From Megaera sp965229545 (lineage in GTDB: Bacteria; Pseudomonadota; Alphaproteobacteria; Rickettsiales; Rickettsiaceae): a DNA stretch of 64,000 nucleotides. Made by a program: the position numbers and the translations under genes. Shown here piece after piece: positions 1 to 9,523 of the stretch (positions within the stretch are counted from its first letter, which is position 1; every line of letters starts with the position of its first letter). The stretch covers positions 1,116,001 through 1,180,000 of the forward strand of contig OZ245887.1 of assembly GCA_965229545.1 (NCBI GenBank), written 5' to 3'. Under the pieces are notes generated by a model. The model had not been told where the DNA came from. It saw only the letters and a program-made list of their open reading frames with translations, and ran no database searches.

Positions 1-14
1 GGAAGGTAGGGATT

Positions 15-755
15 TTGATTTTGATTGCTAGTTATATAAGCCTTTTCTTATTTGGGGTATTAATCGGTAATTTCACTACTACTCTATTTTATCGTTTGCC
101 TAGAAATATCATGATTAGCGGATTCAACCAAAAATCAACCAGACCTCCATTTTGCTCAAATTGTAATCACCTTTTGCTCTTTTATGAATACCTCCCAATT
201 TTAAGTTGGTTCAGCACTCTTGGAAAATGTAATTACTGCCATACCCCAATTAATAAATCTTATATACTACTTGAAATTTTAATAGGGCTAATAGCAATAA
301 TTTTATACTACTTTATTGGTCATAATTTAGAATATTTTTTTCTTTATTTTTGTTTTGCAGCCCTAGCCGTCTTAAATATTTTTATATATTTAGAGCATAA
401 TTTTATTCCAACTAAGGTTACTTTAGGAATTATTATTACAGGTATAATTTACCGCACGTTAAACGATCAAGAGATTTTCTTATGGCTGGTAAGCTTATCT
501 GTAGGCTGTATATTAAGCTTATGGGTAACCCGGGAAAGTATGGAAGATAAAAATTCATATAACTATAGCCAACTTTTAGTACACTTGATTTTACCGGCAA
601 GCCTATGGTGTCGGAGCGAAAGCGTATTACTTTTTATAATTAGCGTTGCTCTTTGCTACCTATTTTCTAAAGTTATAAAGTACAGAATATTCTGCCCCAT
701 CAGCACCTTGAATTTATTTTCTATTAACTTATTCACCTTTGTGGCAAGCAGTTAA
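15..755 (+). CDS. Prepilin peptidase (A24)-like membrane protein lacking the catalytic aspartates
   Basis: The 246-residue protein has the layout of type IV prepilin leader peptidases. An N-terminal domain carries the paired-cysteine zinc-type motif (CSNC near residue 48, CNYC near residue 72), followed by about six membrane segments. It starts at TTG with a GGAAGG-like ribosome site just upstream. In the family the peptidase uses two membrane-embedded Asp residues, one in an IDL-type motif before LP and one in a GxGD-type motif. Here the first region reads FIYLEHNFIP, with Tyr where Asp is expected, and the second region (about residues 182-195) has no GD. The N-terminal methyltransferase half looks preserved. 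It may be an inactive remnant or have a non-proteolytic role; no pilin genes are adjacent. Confidence 0.72.
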   Translation: MILIASYISLFLFGVLIGNFTTTLFYRLPRNIMISGFNQKSTRPPFCSNCNHLLLFYEYLPILSWFSTLGKCNYCHTPINKSYILLEILIGLIAIILYYFIGHNLEYFFLYFCFAALAVLNIFIYLEHNFIPTKVTLGIIITGIIYRTLNDQEIFLWLVSLSVGCILSLWVTRESMEDKNSYNYSQLLVHLILPASLWCRSESVLLFIISVALCYLFSKVIKYRIFCPISTLNLFSINLFTFVASS

Positions 756-765
756 TTAAGGGTTC

Positions 766-1406
766 CTATATACTTAATCCCCCACCACCCTTCTGGAAAG
801 TTTTACTAGCTTGCTCTATCCGGCGAACTTCTGCGTCCCCATAAGATTTTAAATCTGATTCTTTTCCTCCCTCGTACTTACTAGCTTGCTTTTGCCCACC
901 TATCATCATGTTATGGTCATAGTTATCTTTTGCAGTTTCCCCTGCTATTCTTCTTGGATTCATTACTTTATAAACCTCATATATAGCAAATTCCTTGATG
1001 GCTTTCTTTATGTCAGCTTTTGCCTTTGCGTCCAACGGATATTTACCATCTATACCATCATTTGTACCGATATCGTGATCCGTTTCTTCATGTTTTCTAA
1101 TAAGGTTACGAGTAAATTTATTGATATCTTGTTCTACTTCCTCATCAGTAAATTTGATTTTTTACCAGTTAATTTATCGGTTTTAAATTCAAGCTTAGCT
1201 AAGTATTTTTTTATCAATAAAATCAGCTTACTTTGCATTTCGCCAAGATCAGCTGCTTCTTCAATAATGCGGTCAATAGCCTTACCAACATTGGCATCTT
1301 TTTTTAACTCTTCCAGTATCCCCGCCATTTCTGACTCATACTTTTCTGAAAGAGAATCTTTAATACTAGCTTCAGACTGCTCTTTTAAGGACATAAACTC
1401 CTCCAA
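766..1406 (-). pseudogene. Hypothetical protein gene split by a 1-base deletion in a poly-A tract
   Basis: Two minus-strand reading frames, 1134-1406 and 766-1035, join into one charged, mostly helical protein of about 213 residues if one base is restored in the six-T run at 1158-1163 (poly-A in the sense strand). In the restored frame the gap between them reads without a stop and continues directly into the second part. The first part is acidic and coiled-coil-like; the end is Gly-rich (KGGGGLSI). I recognise no domain. It starts one base after the stop of the SIMPL gene, so both were probably co-transcribed. The shift could be real decay, a slippage-prone tract, or a sequencing error. Confidence 0.6.
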
Positions 1407-2144
1407 TCAATTTTTAAGTAAAATGGTAGCTGAAATATTCAATGTTATATCAATTTTTCCAGGAGCAGAAATCGGAGCAGTTACGCTGCTTGTCATATTT
1501 ACTGAGGCGGTACGCATTAATTTAGGATAAGGAACAGGAGGATAACGATTATCGCCATCAATATTAATGTTTTTTATTTTAACTTCTTTTAGACCAATAA
1601 TACTTGCTACCCTTTTAGCATGTGATAATAGCTTGTTGATAGCGTTTTCGACCATAGAGGTACGAGTTTCTTCAATTTTTGCAAGGGAAACTTCATAATG
1701 TAGATCACTCATTACTAATCCTATTTCCTGCAATTGTCCGGATAAAGCAAGTATATCCTCCGTAGATTTGCTCTTTATAAAAATAGACTGAGACCCTTTC
1801 CATAATTCTTTTTGAGGTTCCCCTTGTTTAAGGGGTTTATAAAATTTGTACACTGAATACTGCTCGGTAGAAACTTCTACATTTTCTTTCTTCTCTACTA
1901 CAGATAACGCTTTTTTCATCATCTGGTTGATTTTATTCTGCACTTCTTTTGCAGATTCAGATTCACTTTCATAACGCAAACTAGCAATAAGTATATCCGG
2001 TTCCACCTGTTTTGTCTCAGTAACAGATAAGTTTAGATATGTACCCTCTTCTTTGATAACATCCTCGCCATAAGCTTTAAGCCCAATAAATACAGAAAAT
2101 ATTAATAAAACTTGTAAGAATTTAATGTTTATAACTTTACTCAT
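1407..2144 (-). CDS. SIMPL (DUF541) domain periplasmic protein
   Basis: This encodes a secreted protein of about 245 residues with an N-terminal hydrophobic signal segment (residues about 6-23 from MSKVIN) and a SIMPL/DUF541 domain. The strand/helix pattern and the final part, with a series of conserved hydrophobic strands ending in LNISATILLKN, fit the family. An upstream in-frame start at 2171 would add nine residues before the signal peptide, so the ATG at 2144 is preferred. Family members are periplasmic or outer-membrane-associated proteins of poorly defined function (BP26/OMP28 of Brucella is one). The downstream gene is the frameshifted hypothetical at 766-1406. Confidence 0.75.
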   Translation of the reverse strand: MSKVINIKFLQVLLIFSVFIGLKAYGEDVIKEEGTYLNLSVTETKQVEPDILIASLRYESESESAKEVQNKINQMMKKALSVVEKKENVEVSTEQYSVYKFYKPLKQGEPQKELWKGSQSIFIKSKSTEDILALSGQLQEIGLVMSDLHYEVSLAKIEETRTSMVENAINKLLSHAKRVASIIGLKEVKIKNINIDGDNRYPPVPYPKLMRTASVNMTSSVTAPISAPGKIDITLNISATILLKN

Positions 2145-2417
2145 CTGCTCCACCCTTAAAATTTGACCCAAGCATAATATTTAAGCCACTTAAAGCCTGC
2201 CTAATTCAAATTGTAACGAGAAAATTAAGTTAATCTAAAACATTAATATTTTTTTTAGCAAAAACTACTTAGCTAGTTGCAAAATAGACATTTTACGTTA
2301 ATTCATTAACAGTGATAAATGTTTGCAAATTCAAAATAAAAAAGCTTACCCTGCTCAAGGTAAGTGGTATAATTTATCGAGAATTAAACCATTCTAATTT
2401 TAAAATAGAAAATTTAT

Positions 2418-2651
2418 ATGAGCATTCTACAGTTGAGAGCTTCAGATCCTACCTTATCAACGTGGGTATCAGCCTCAGTAGGTACCGGCAAAACAAAAAT
2501 CCTAACAGACCGTGTACTACGCCTGCTCCTGCAGAACGTACCATTTAACAAGATACTTTGCTTAACTTTCACTAATGCTGCAGCTAATGAGATGCAGGAA
2601 AGGATAATTGCTCAGCTTGAGAAATGGTCACATTCTTCACAAGAGGACTTA
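2418..2651 (+). pseudogene. addA: addA (double-strand break repair helicase) 5' fragment truncated by IS630
   Basis: The first 78 codons match the N-terminus of the UvrD/RecB-type helicase AddA. They include a Walker A motif (SASVGTGKTKILTDRVLRLL region), then the LCLTFTNAAANEMQERI motif Ia. The reading frame runs straight into the inverted repeat of the IS630 copy at 2652. Beyond the IS (after 3785) about 20 further codons remain open and then a stop occurs; the other roughly 800 codons of a normal AddA are absent. The fragment therefore cannot encode a working nuclease-helicase. The insertion probably came first, followed by deletion up to the rvh locus. Confidence 0.85.
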
Positions 2652-3783
2652 TTACTCTGGCCTTTAAATATTGAACATTATATAGTAGCATAAGCTATTT
2701 CTTTCTTTTTAAAATAATTTTGAATTTTTATACCATTAAACTGAATTTGTGTTAAATAGGACCGTACATTAATTGTTAAATCTTTTACTGATTTTAGTAC
2801 TCGAAAATTATTGGAGTTAGCTTTGACATCTTGGTTTACAAGTTCTTGTGGATTCATATCAGGACAATATGATGGTAAATAAAACAATTCTAGCTTGTCC
2901 TTATGTCTTTCTACATAAGCTTTTACCTTTTTACTGTGATGCACTCTATGATTATCTAATATCAAAAATATTTTCTGCTTAATTTGTCTGATCAGTCTAC
3001 CTAAAAATTCAATACACTTTTTGCTGGTAAAATTATCTTCAAATACCATCCAGTTCATAAACCCTTGCGGACTAATAGCAGCTAGCATATTACATTTAAA
3101 TCTTGAGCCACTTCTCTTGATTGCTGGGGTCTTGCCTTTAAGACCATATGTTTTACCTCGATTATCTGTTGATTGTATCCCCATTTCATCTCCCCAATAA
3201 ATTCTAGCACTTTCTTTCATTGCACGAGACTTGATTTCTGGATATGTGACTGTTAACCATTCTTTTATCTTCTCTGGATTACGTTGATAGGCTGATTTAA
3301 TTGGTTTTTGAGACGTAAAACCCAATCTATTCATAATTTTTCTTATAGAACGCCTGTTATACTGATAAAGGTAATTGGATTCTATATATTCTTGTACCAC
3401 TTTACTATTCCATAACGTATAATCCATTCCCAATTCATCAGGTATATGTGATAAAATTTTAGATTTTAATTCCTCTTCTTGATTTTTACTGATTTTAGAT
3501 CCTGTTCCTACCTTTACTCCTCGCTTCTTATAGCGAAAGCTTTCTTCCTTATAAATTTTGTACTCTTTAAGATATTTCCATATAGAACTCCTAGAAAACC
3601 CAAAGGTAATAGATGCTTGTTTCTTGCTTATTCCATGTATAACTATTGCTTCCACTGCTTTCTTTCTTAATATCTTGAGATCGCTTGGTGATAATTTTTT
3701 ATTAGACATTTTGTTATTACTCTTGATACAATATCATTATATCATTTCTCTAATGTTAGTTCAATATTTAAAGGCCGGAGTAA
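2652..3783 (-). mobile_element. IS630-family insertion sequence, complete copy 1 (1132 bp)
   Basis: The element is bounded by terminal inverted repeats of about 25 bp (one end begins TTACTCTGGCC, the other ends GGCCGGAGTAA) and flanked by a duplicated TA at 2650-2651 and 3784-3785, the standard IS630/mariner target. A nearly identical copy of the same length lies at 38423-39554 and a fragment at 43880-44268. This copy interrupts addA. Confidence 0.93.
2678..3709 (-). CDS. IS630 transposase (copy 1)
   Basis: This is a 343-residue single-ORF transposase. The N-terminal half (residues 1-60) is a helix-turn-helix domain (ISKKQASITFGFSRSSIWKYL). The C-terminal DDE domain shows the three acidic sites: GDEMGIQ near residue 173, LILDNHRVHH near residue 252, and the PDMNPQE region near residue 284. 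It differs from copy 2 at one visible residue (SHIPDELG against SHTPDELG). The frame is intact, so the element may still be mobile. Confidence 0.93.
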   Translation of the reverse strand: MSNKKLSPSDLKILRKKAVEAIVIHGISKKQASITFGFSRSSIWKYLKEYKIYKEESFRYKKRGVKVGTGSKISKNQEEELKSKILSHIPDELGMDYTLWNSKVVQEYIESNYLYQYNRRSIRKIMNRLGFTSQKPIKSAYQRNPEKIKEWLTVTYPEIKSRAMKESARIYWGDEMGIQSTDNRGKTYGLKGKTPAIKRSGSRFKCNMLAAISPQGFMNWMVFEDNFTSKKCIEFLGRLIRQIKQKIFLILDNHRVHHSKKVKAYVERHKDKLELFYLPSYCPDMNPQELVNQDVKANSNNFRVLKSVKDLTINVRSYLTQIQFNGIKIQNYFKKKEIAYATI

Positions 3784-3976
3784 TAATAAAAAAAATCTCA
3801 GTAAATCAGATTCCTTTAATCTTTTTGTTTATTTTATTGATTTTTAGCTAGTACATAATCAAATATCCAATGGGTCTTGTTATGAATCTACGGATGCAAA
3901 TAGCTGGGTATCTAGATGTTTTATGCTATAGCCTGTTAAATTTGTTTAAAGGCTTAACAAAATAGGCAGTTGTATT
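3784..3976 (+). other. Spacer between IS630 and rvhB8; addA or rvh remnant
   Basis: No intact gene is visible. The first 66 bases continue the addA frame to a stop at 3849-3851. After that there are only short frames. A Cys-containing stretch, translating as SCYESTDANSWVSR around 3885-3925, might be the relic of a small lipoprotein, but this is weak. A second VirB8/VirB9 pair, which I recall as normal for Rickettsia rvh loci, is not present here. Confidence 0.4.
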
Positions 3977-4711
3977 ATGTTCAAGTTAAGCGAGCTAGTA
4001 GAAAAGTTTAAAAGCAAATCTGGCCTTATTCAAGAAAGTAAAATTCAAGGACTCCAAGAAGAAGGACAGGGGGCTATTAAGCAAGTCAGGAATTGGTATG
4101 AGGAAAGATTTTAAAATGTAACAGTTCAAAGAAATTTATTATTTCTTCTGCTCGTAATCCTTTTATGTTTATCTATCATTTCTGTGGTTGCAATCGGCTA
4201 TGTAGTAAATATTAATCGTTTTGATCCGTTCGTTATACAAATAGATGATACAACCGGAATGGCAAAGATTGTTAATCCTTTAAATTCTTCTGTTCTTATG
4301 GGGAATGACTCATTGGCTCAGTATTTTATTAAAAGATATGTCCCTGCTAGGGAAACTTATAATCCAGTTGATTTTGATACAGAAGCAATGAAAACTGTCA
4401 GATTGTTGTCTTCTAGTTCAATTTATTGGACATATCGTAATTATCTAAAAAATAACGAAGTTAATCCCACCATTAAATATGGTCAAAAAAACACTACTTT
4501 TCTAGTGGTCAAATCATGGTCAAAACTTGCTGATAAAAAATTCATGTTAAGATTTTCTATAAATGAAACTGCGGGTGCCAGAAAAGTGTTTAACAAAATT
4601 GCTATTGTTGAGTTTGATTATTTGCCAATGGAACTAACAGATAGTGATAGAGATACTAATCCAATAGGTTTTCAAATAATAGGTTATAGGGTAGATGATG
4701 ATAATAGCTAG
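3977..4711 (+). pseudogene. virB8: rvhB8 (VirB8 inner-membrane T4SS protein) with internal stop
   Basis: VirB8 is a bitopic inner-membrane assembly factor of type IV secretion systems. From the ATG at 3977 the frame encodes a cytoplasmic tail ending NWYEERF, then TAA at 4112-4114. It resumes in the same frame with NVTVQRN, a membrane segment and the periplasmic VirB8 fold through to 4711. The codon was probably AAA. The only later starts lie inside or after the membrane helix (GTG at 4184), so translation re-initiation would lose the anchor. The 3' end overlaps rvhB9 by 17 bases. The rest of the protein looks well conserved, so the lesion seems recent. Confidence 0.85.
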
Positions 4712-5120
4712 AATTTTATTTGCAATAATAGTGCTTTTTACTTCCGTAGCTAATGCACGTATTTATGACGATAGTGACGAATTGTCGCTTACAACTGATA
4801 GCAGGATTAAAACATATATATATAACCCCAACGAAGTCTATCTGTTAGTGCTCCATTACGGTTTTCAATCCCTTATTGAGTTTGGCAGAGGTGAAGCTAT
4901 AGAAACAATAACACTAGGGGAATCGTTTGCTTGGAAATTAACTCCGCTTGGCAATAAATTGTTTATTAAACCAATGGAAAAAAATATCCGCACTAATATG
5001 ACGATTATTACTAATAAAAAGACTTATCAATTTGACATTGTTGCCAAAGAGTTAGAAGATGGAGGTGATAAAGATTTAGTATATGTCGTTAGGTTCCAAT
5101 ATCCAAAAAAAACTAGGTAA
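4695..5120 (+). CDS. virB9: rvhB9, short VirB9 homologue
   Basis: This 141-residue protein has a signal peptide (MMIIARILFAIIVLFTSVANA) and the N-terminal VirB9/CagX domain: YIYNPNEVYLLVLHYGFQ, then strands through to VVRFQYPKK. Full VirB9 proteins are about 250 residues and have a C-terminal outer-membrane-ring domain that is absent here. There is no frameshift at the end; the frame stops cleanly two bases before rvhB10. Rickettsial loci are known to carry a short VirB9 paralogue as well as a full one, and this fits the short type. It is the only rvh gene in the block without a visible lesion. Confidence 0.85.
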   Translation: MMIIARILFAIIVLFTSVANARIYDDSDELSLTTDSRIKTYIYNPNEVYLLVLHYGFQSLIEFGRGEAIETITLGESFAWKLTPLGNKLFIKPMEKNIRTNMTIITNKKTYQFDIVAKELEDGGDKDLVYVVRFQYPKKTR

Positions 5121-5122
5121 TT

Positions 5123-6546
5123 ATGGCGAAGGAAAATAACTCTGCAGAACCAGAAAAAATTCAAGCCGATTTTCCAGAAGTTGAGCAAGAATTATCTAAA
5201 GTAGCAACTAATCCGAAACAAAGTATGATGATTTTGGTTGTAGTTGCAGGGGTTTTTCTTTATTTATTCTTTAACTTGTTTACTGGTTCTAAGGATGCTC
5301 CAAAACAAGATACTACTCCTGTTCCTGATAACGTGGTGAAACCAGTTCAGATTCCTGTTGATACTGCTATTCCAGCTATACCAGCTCTTCCTACCCCTCC
5401 GAAATTGGAAGATCCGGCATTACCCCCTCCTCCTCCAGTACCTGCTACTCAGGATGTGGTGCCTCCAGCGCCTTTATCTGCGGATAAAACGCCTTTACCT
5501 GTTTCAGAAAGTTCTAAAGATATCACTTTGCCGCCTGCTAATCCAACTTTGCCAATGGATATAAAGTCTCAAAGTGATGAAGCAAAGAGAAAATTAGAAG
5601 CAAAAAGGAAATCAGCAATAGTTTTAATTGCTGGAGCTCCAAAACCTAAAACGCCAGAACAGGTAGAACAAGAGACCGATTTTAAGCAAAGAGGAGATAT
5701 GCATCTTATTCTTGGTAAAGGTAAGATGCTAGATGCAATAATTGAGTCAGCGGTTAACACAGATTTTGGCGGAGAAATTAGAGCAATTATTAGTAGAGAT
5801 GTTTACTCTGAATGGGGACGTAATATACTTATACCTAAAGGCTCAAGAGTATTTGGTACTTATACTACCGGAACTAATGGTGCTTACGGCCGTATTGCAA
5901 TTGACTGGACAAGAATAGATTTGTCAACAGGATATACCGTAAATTTTGGTGGTACAGGTATGGATAATCTTGGTAGAAAAGGTCAGCAAGGAAGAGTAGA
6001 CAACAAGTTTAAAGAACGTTTCAGTAATGCGGTGTTAAGATCAGCCTTTAACATTGCACTTGCAAGCGGTTTGGATGCCATAGTAAAACCGATCGAAAAT
6101 TCCCAAGCTGCTGCAACTCAATCAGCAGCAGCGCTCTCTAGCACTACTAGTATTTCGACCCAACAAGGTCTTGATCCTACTCAAAAATTTACACAAATCT
6201 GTGCAACAGTACCTACTGCTATATCAGATAAAACATCAACTCTTTATACCTCTATAAAGACCGCTTGTGATACAATACCAGTTCAGTAGGCTAGCGCTCT
6301 ACCACTGATCAAAGGCTTACGGCTCTTGTTAGTGCTATAACTACTGCCTGTACTACAGCTTCCCAGGCAAGTACCACTCCATTTCAGGCGCAAACAGCAT
6401 CTACCCAGGCATTTAAAGATATTACTGATGTTGCCAAGGAGTTACTAGAAAAACAGAAATTTGATCCCACAATTACTATAGACCAGGGAACTTTAATCAA
6501 GATTTATGTAAACAAGGATTATAAATTTCCTAAAGCCGCAATTTAA
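5123..6546 (+). pseudogene. virB10: rvhB10 (VirB10 scaffold) with a C-terminal frameshift
   Basis: VirB10 spans both membranes and couples ATPase energy to the outer-membrane pore. The open part (5123-6289) has a cytoplasmic tail, a membrane helix at residues 34-52, a Pro-rich periplasmic linker (residues 65-145) and most of the TrbI beta-barrel domain. It then meets TAG at 6287-6289. The family's C-terminal end, including GTLIKIYVNKDYKFP, is found one frame over at 6295-6546. The break is a net one-base deletion near 6287-6294. An expressed product would lack the last 84 residues, which help close the channel domain. Confidence 0.85.
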
Positions 6547-6558
6547 GAATGTAATGAA

Positions 6559-7546
6559 ATGAGTTTTGCAGCACTAGAAACATATCTATTACCCTTTAAA
6601 AATATATTTTCCGAGGAAGGGGTAAACGAGTTGATGATAAATAAACCGGGAGAGGTCTGGGTTGAAAAAGCTGGAGACCTTAGAATGGAATCAATACCTG
6701 AGATAGACATAGATCATTTACTAGGTCTTGGTAGGTTGATAGCTCAATCTACAGATCAGGTAATTTCAGAGGAAAAACCGCTATTATCTGCTACCTTACC
6801 AAATGGGTATCGTGTTCAAGTCGTTTTTCCTCCAGCTGTTGAGCCTAACATTGCTGCTTTTGCTATAAGAAAAGGCAGTACTATGCACTTGTCTCTAGAT
6901 CAATATGCGGAAAGGGGTGCTTTTGACAATACTAGCACTAAAGAACTGATAGATGAAAATGATATTATTCTGAGAAACTACCTGAAAGAAGGGAAAAGCA
7001 AAGAGTTCATAAAGCATGCTGTACTTTCCAAAAAAAAATATTATTATAAGCAGAGGTACTTCCACTGGTAAAACGACTTTTACTAATGCAGCCCTCGGAG
7101 AAATACCTACTCATGAAAGATTAATTACAGTAGAAGATGCAAGAGAAGTGGTCCTTCATAAACATCCTAACCGTGTTCATTTACTTGCATCAAAAGGTGG
7201 ACAGGGGCGAGCTAAGGTTACGACTCAAGATTTAATCGAAGCATGCCTTAGACTTAGACCTGATAGGATTATTGTGGGAGAGCTGAGAGGAGCTGAAACT
7301 TTCAGTTTTTTAAGAGCCATAAATACAGGACATCCGGGATCTATTTCTACGTTGCATGCCGATGCACCGTCAATGGCTCTGGAACAGCCAAAATTAATGG
7401 TAATGCAAGCCGGCCTTGGGATGCCCGCCGGAGGGAGATAAAAAAATATATCCTTGCCCGTTGTTGATATTGTAGTGCAATTAAAGCGTGGTAGCGGCGG
7501 CAAGCGATATGTTGCCGAAATTTATTTTAAGAATATGGAGGAATAA
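6559..7546 (+). pseudogene. virB11: rvhB11 (VirB11 traffic ATPase) with several frameshifts
   Basis: VirB11 is the hexameric ATPase that powers pilus assembly and export. The N-terminal domain (6559-7029) is in one frame. The nucleotide-binding domain begins one frame over, after an A9 run at 7030-7038 where A8 would keep the frame. Walker A follows as RGTSTGKTTF, where the first Gly of the motif is Arg. Walker B (DRIIVGELRG) and the His box (TGHPGSISTLHAD) are intact. A TAA at 7439-7441 ends the second part, but the family's last segment (VVDIVVQLKRG to FKNMEE) continues in the same frame to 7546. Removing one base from each of three short runs (7424-7426, 7433-7435, 7461-7462) would rebuild a normal linker (PPEEIKKYILARVDIV). 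Confidence 0.83.
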
Positions 7547-7548
7547 AG

Positions 7549-9312
7549 ATGGAATTTAATGCAATACTACGAAAAGCACGTACCATCTTTGGGCATCTGG
7601 TAATTCATCCTTTTGTATTATTCTGTACATTATGGATAAATGGTTTATTAATTGCTTTTGTAACCAATGAGATAGGCTTAATAGGTCTAGATTCTACTGC
7701 TCTCTTTGTAGCTTATAAATGGGCTTATTGGTTGATAAACTCCTGGTCAAGACTTAGTTTTGAGGCATATAACTACCTAAAAATTAAACTACTTCTGGCT
7801 ATACTTGTTCTGGAAATAGTAGTTGGACTGTATTATATTAAAAACTTTAAAAGAATAAAAGCTCTTCAATTTTTTCTACCAAAAGAATCTGTTTACGGTT
7901 CCGCTGACTGGGCCTCTCAAGCTGATATTGAGAGAGCGAATTTAAGAGCAAAACACGGTATGTTACTTGGACAGGATGAATGTGGGGTATTTTGTAGCGG
8001 ATGGTTTCCAGCATGCCTTATTATTTGCACCTACCGGTTCTGGTAAGGGCGTCGGGTTTGTAATACCAAACCTTTTATTTTGGGATCATTCTGTAGTGGT
8101 GCATGATATCAAACTGGAGAACCACTTACTGACTAGCGGGTGGAGAGCAAAAGCTGGTCAAAAAGTAAAGTATATGTTTGGGAACCTTCTAATCCTGATG
8201 GAATAACACATTGCTATAACCCCATAGATTTGGTTAGCAGTAAACCTAGTCAGATGGTTGATGATGTCCAGAAAATTTCTAATTTAATAATGCCTGAAAA
8301 AGATTTCTGGAATAACGAAGCAAGGAGTTTATTTTTAGGAGTAGTTTTATACCTACTTGCAGATCCAACAAAAACAAAATCCTTTGGCCAAGTTGTTAGA
8401 ACTATGCGTAGTGATGATGTGGTGTATAACCTTGCTGTGGTACTTGATACTCTTGGTGATGCGATTCATCCGGTCGCTTATATGAATATTGCAGCCTTTT
8501 TGCAGAAAGCTGATAAGGAACGTTCGGGTGTTATCTCTACTATGAACTATTCCTTGGAATTGTGGGCAAATCCTTTAATTGATTCAGCAACTACTACCTC
8601 TGATTTTAATATTATGGAATTTAAAAAAGTTAAAACTACTGTTTATGTGGGATTAACTCCAGATAATATACAACGTCTACAAAGATTAATGCAGATTTTT
8701 TATCAGCAAGCTACAGAATTCTTAAGCAGGAAAATGCCGAATACAAAAGAAGAACCTTACGGTGTGATGTTCTTAATGGATGAGTTTCCAACGCTCGGAA
8801 AAATGGACCAGTTTAAGGCCGGAATTGCCTATTTTAGAGGTTATAGAGTACGCTTATTCTTAATTATTCAAGATACTCAACAATTAAAAGGAACTTATGA
8901 AGATGCAGGAATGAATTCTTTCCTGTCGAATTCTACTTTCCGTATTACTTTTGCTGCTAATAATTATGAAACAGCAAACTTAATATCTCAATTATGTGGA
9001 AATAAAACAGTTGAACAAACTTCATTTAATAAGCCTTTATTTTTCGATTTAAATATTTCCACCAGAACGCAAAGTGTATCAAAAGTCCAAAGAGCATTAT
9101 TACTACCACAAGAGGTAATACAGCTACCAAGGGATGAACAAATTATACTTATTGAATCTTTTCCTCCAATAAAGTCCAAGAAAATTAAATATTTCGAAGA
9201 TAAGTTCTTTACAAGTAGGCTTTTACCGCCTACATTTATACCAACTCAAGAGCCTTATGATCCGAAAGGAAATACTAGTGTCAAAAAAGAGGAAACTGAA
9301 TCAGTAGAATAG
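7549..9312 (+). pseudogene. virD4: rvhD4 (VirD4 coupling protein) with two frameshifts
   Basis: VirD4 recruits substrates to the T4SS. The first part (7549 to about 7980) holds two or three N-terminal membrane helices. A one-base insertion near 7979-7986 moves the Walker A region (FAPTGSGKGVGFVIPN) to another frame. A one-base deletion near 8165-8172 (probably in an A run) returns it to the first frame, and the rest continues intact to 9312, including the Walker B-type region FLMDEFPTLG. Normal rickettsial VirD4 is about 590 residues, which the repaired frame gives. It starts two bases after the rvhB11 stop, so B8-B9-B10-B11-D4 formed one operon. Confidence 0.86.
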
Positions 9313-9523
9313 TTGACTCATCTACAAAAAGACACTAAGTAAAGCCTGAAATGTGCTAGAAATGTTATGAATTAACATACCAGAAGCTTTATTGAGTAAT
9401 GGAATAAATTGATATTTATTTGTTAGTAGCTTTTTTAAGTGTTATTACCCCTTGGGCAGTAAAATCTAATAGAAATTATAAATTTCATATAGCGTAACAA
9501 ATAATTGTATTTAATAAATAAAA

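Noticed and set aside
886..1530. Plus-strand open frame of 214 codons
   Set aside because: It is antisense to the frameshifted hypothetical and the SIMPL gene, which have recognisable protein features; no domain on this strand.
3977..9312. Explaining all lesions as sequencing error
   Set aside because: Nonsense codons not in runs (4112, 36327, 49810, 50924), a 25-bp duplication, IS and intron insertions and lost catalytic residues cannot come from homopolymer miscalls.
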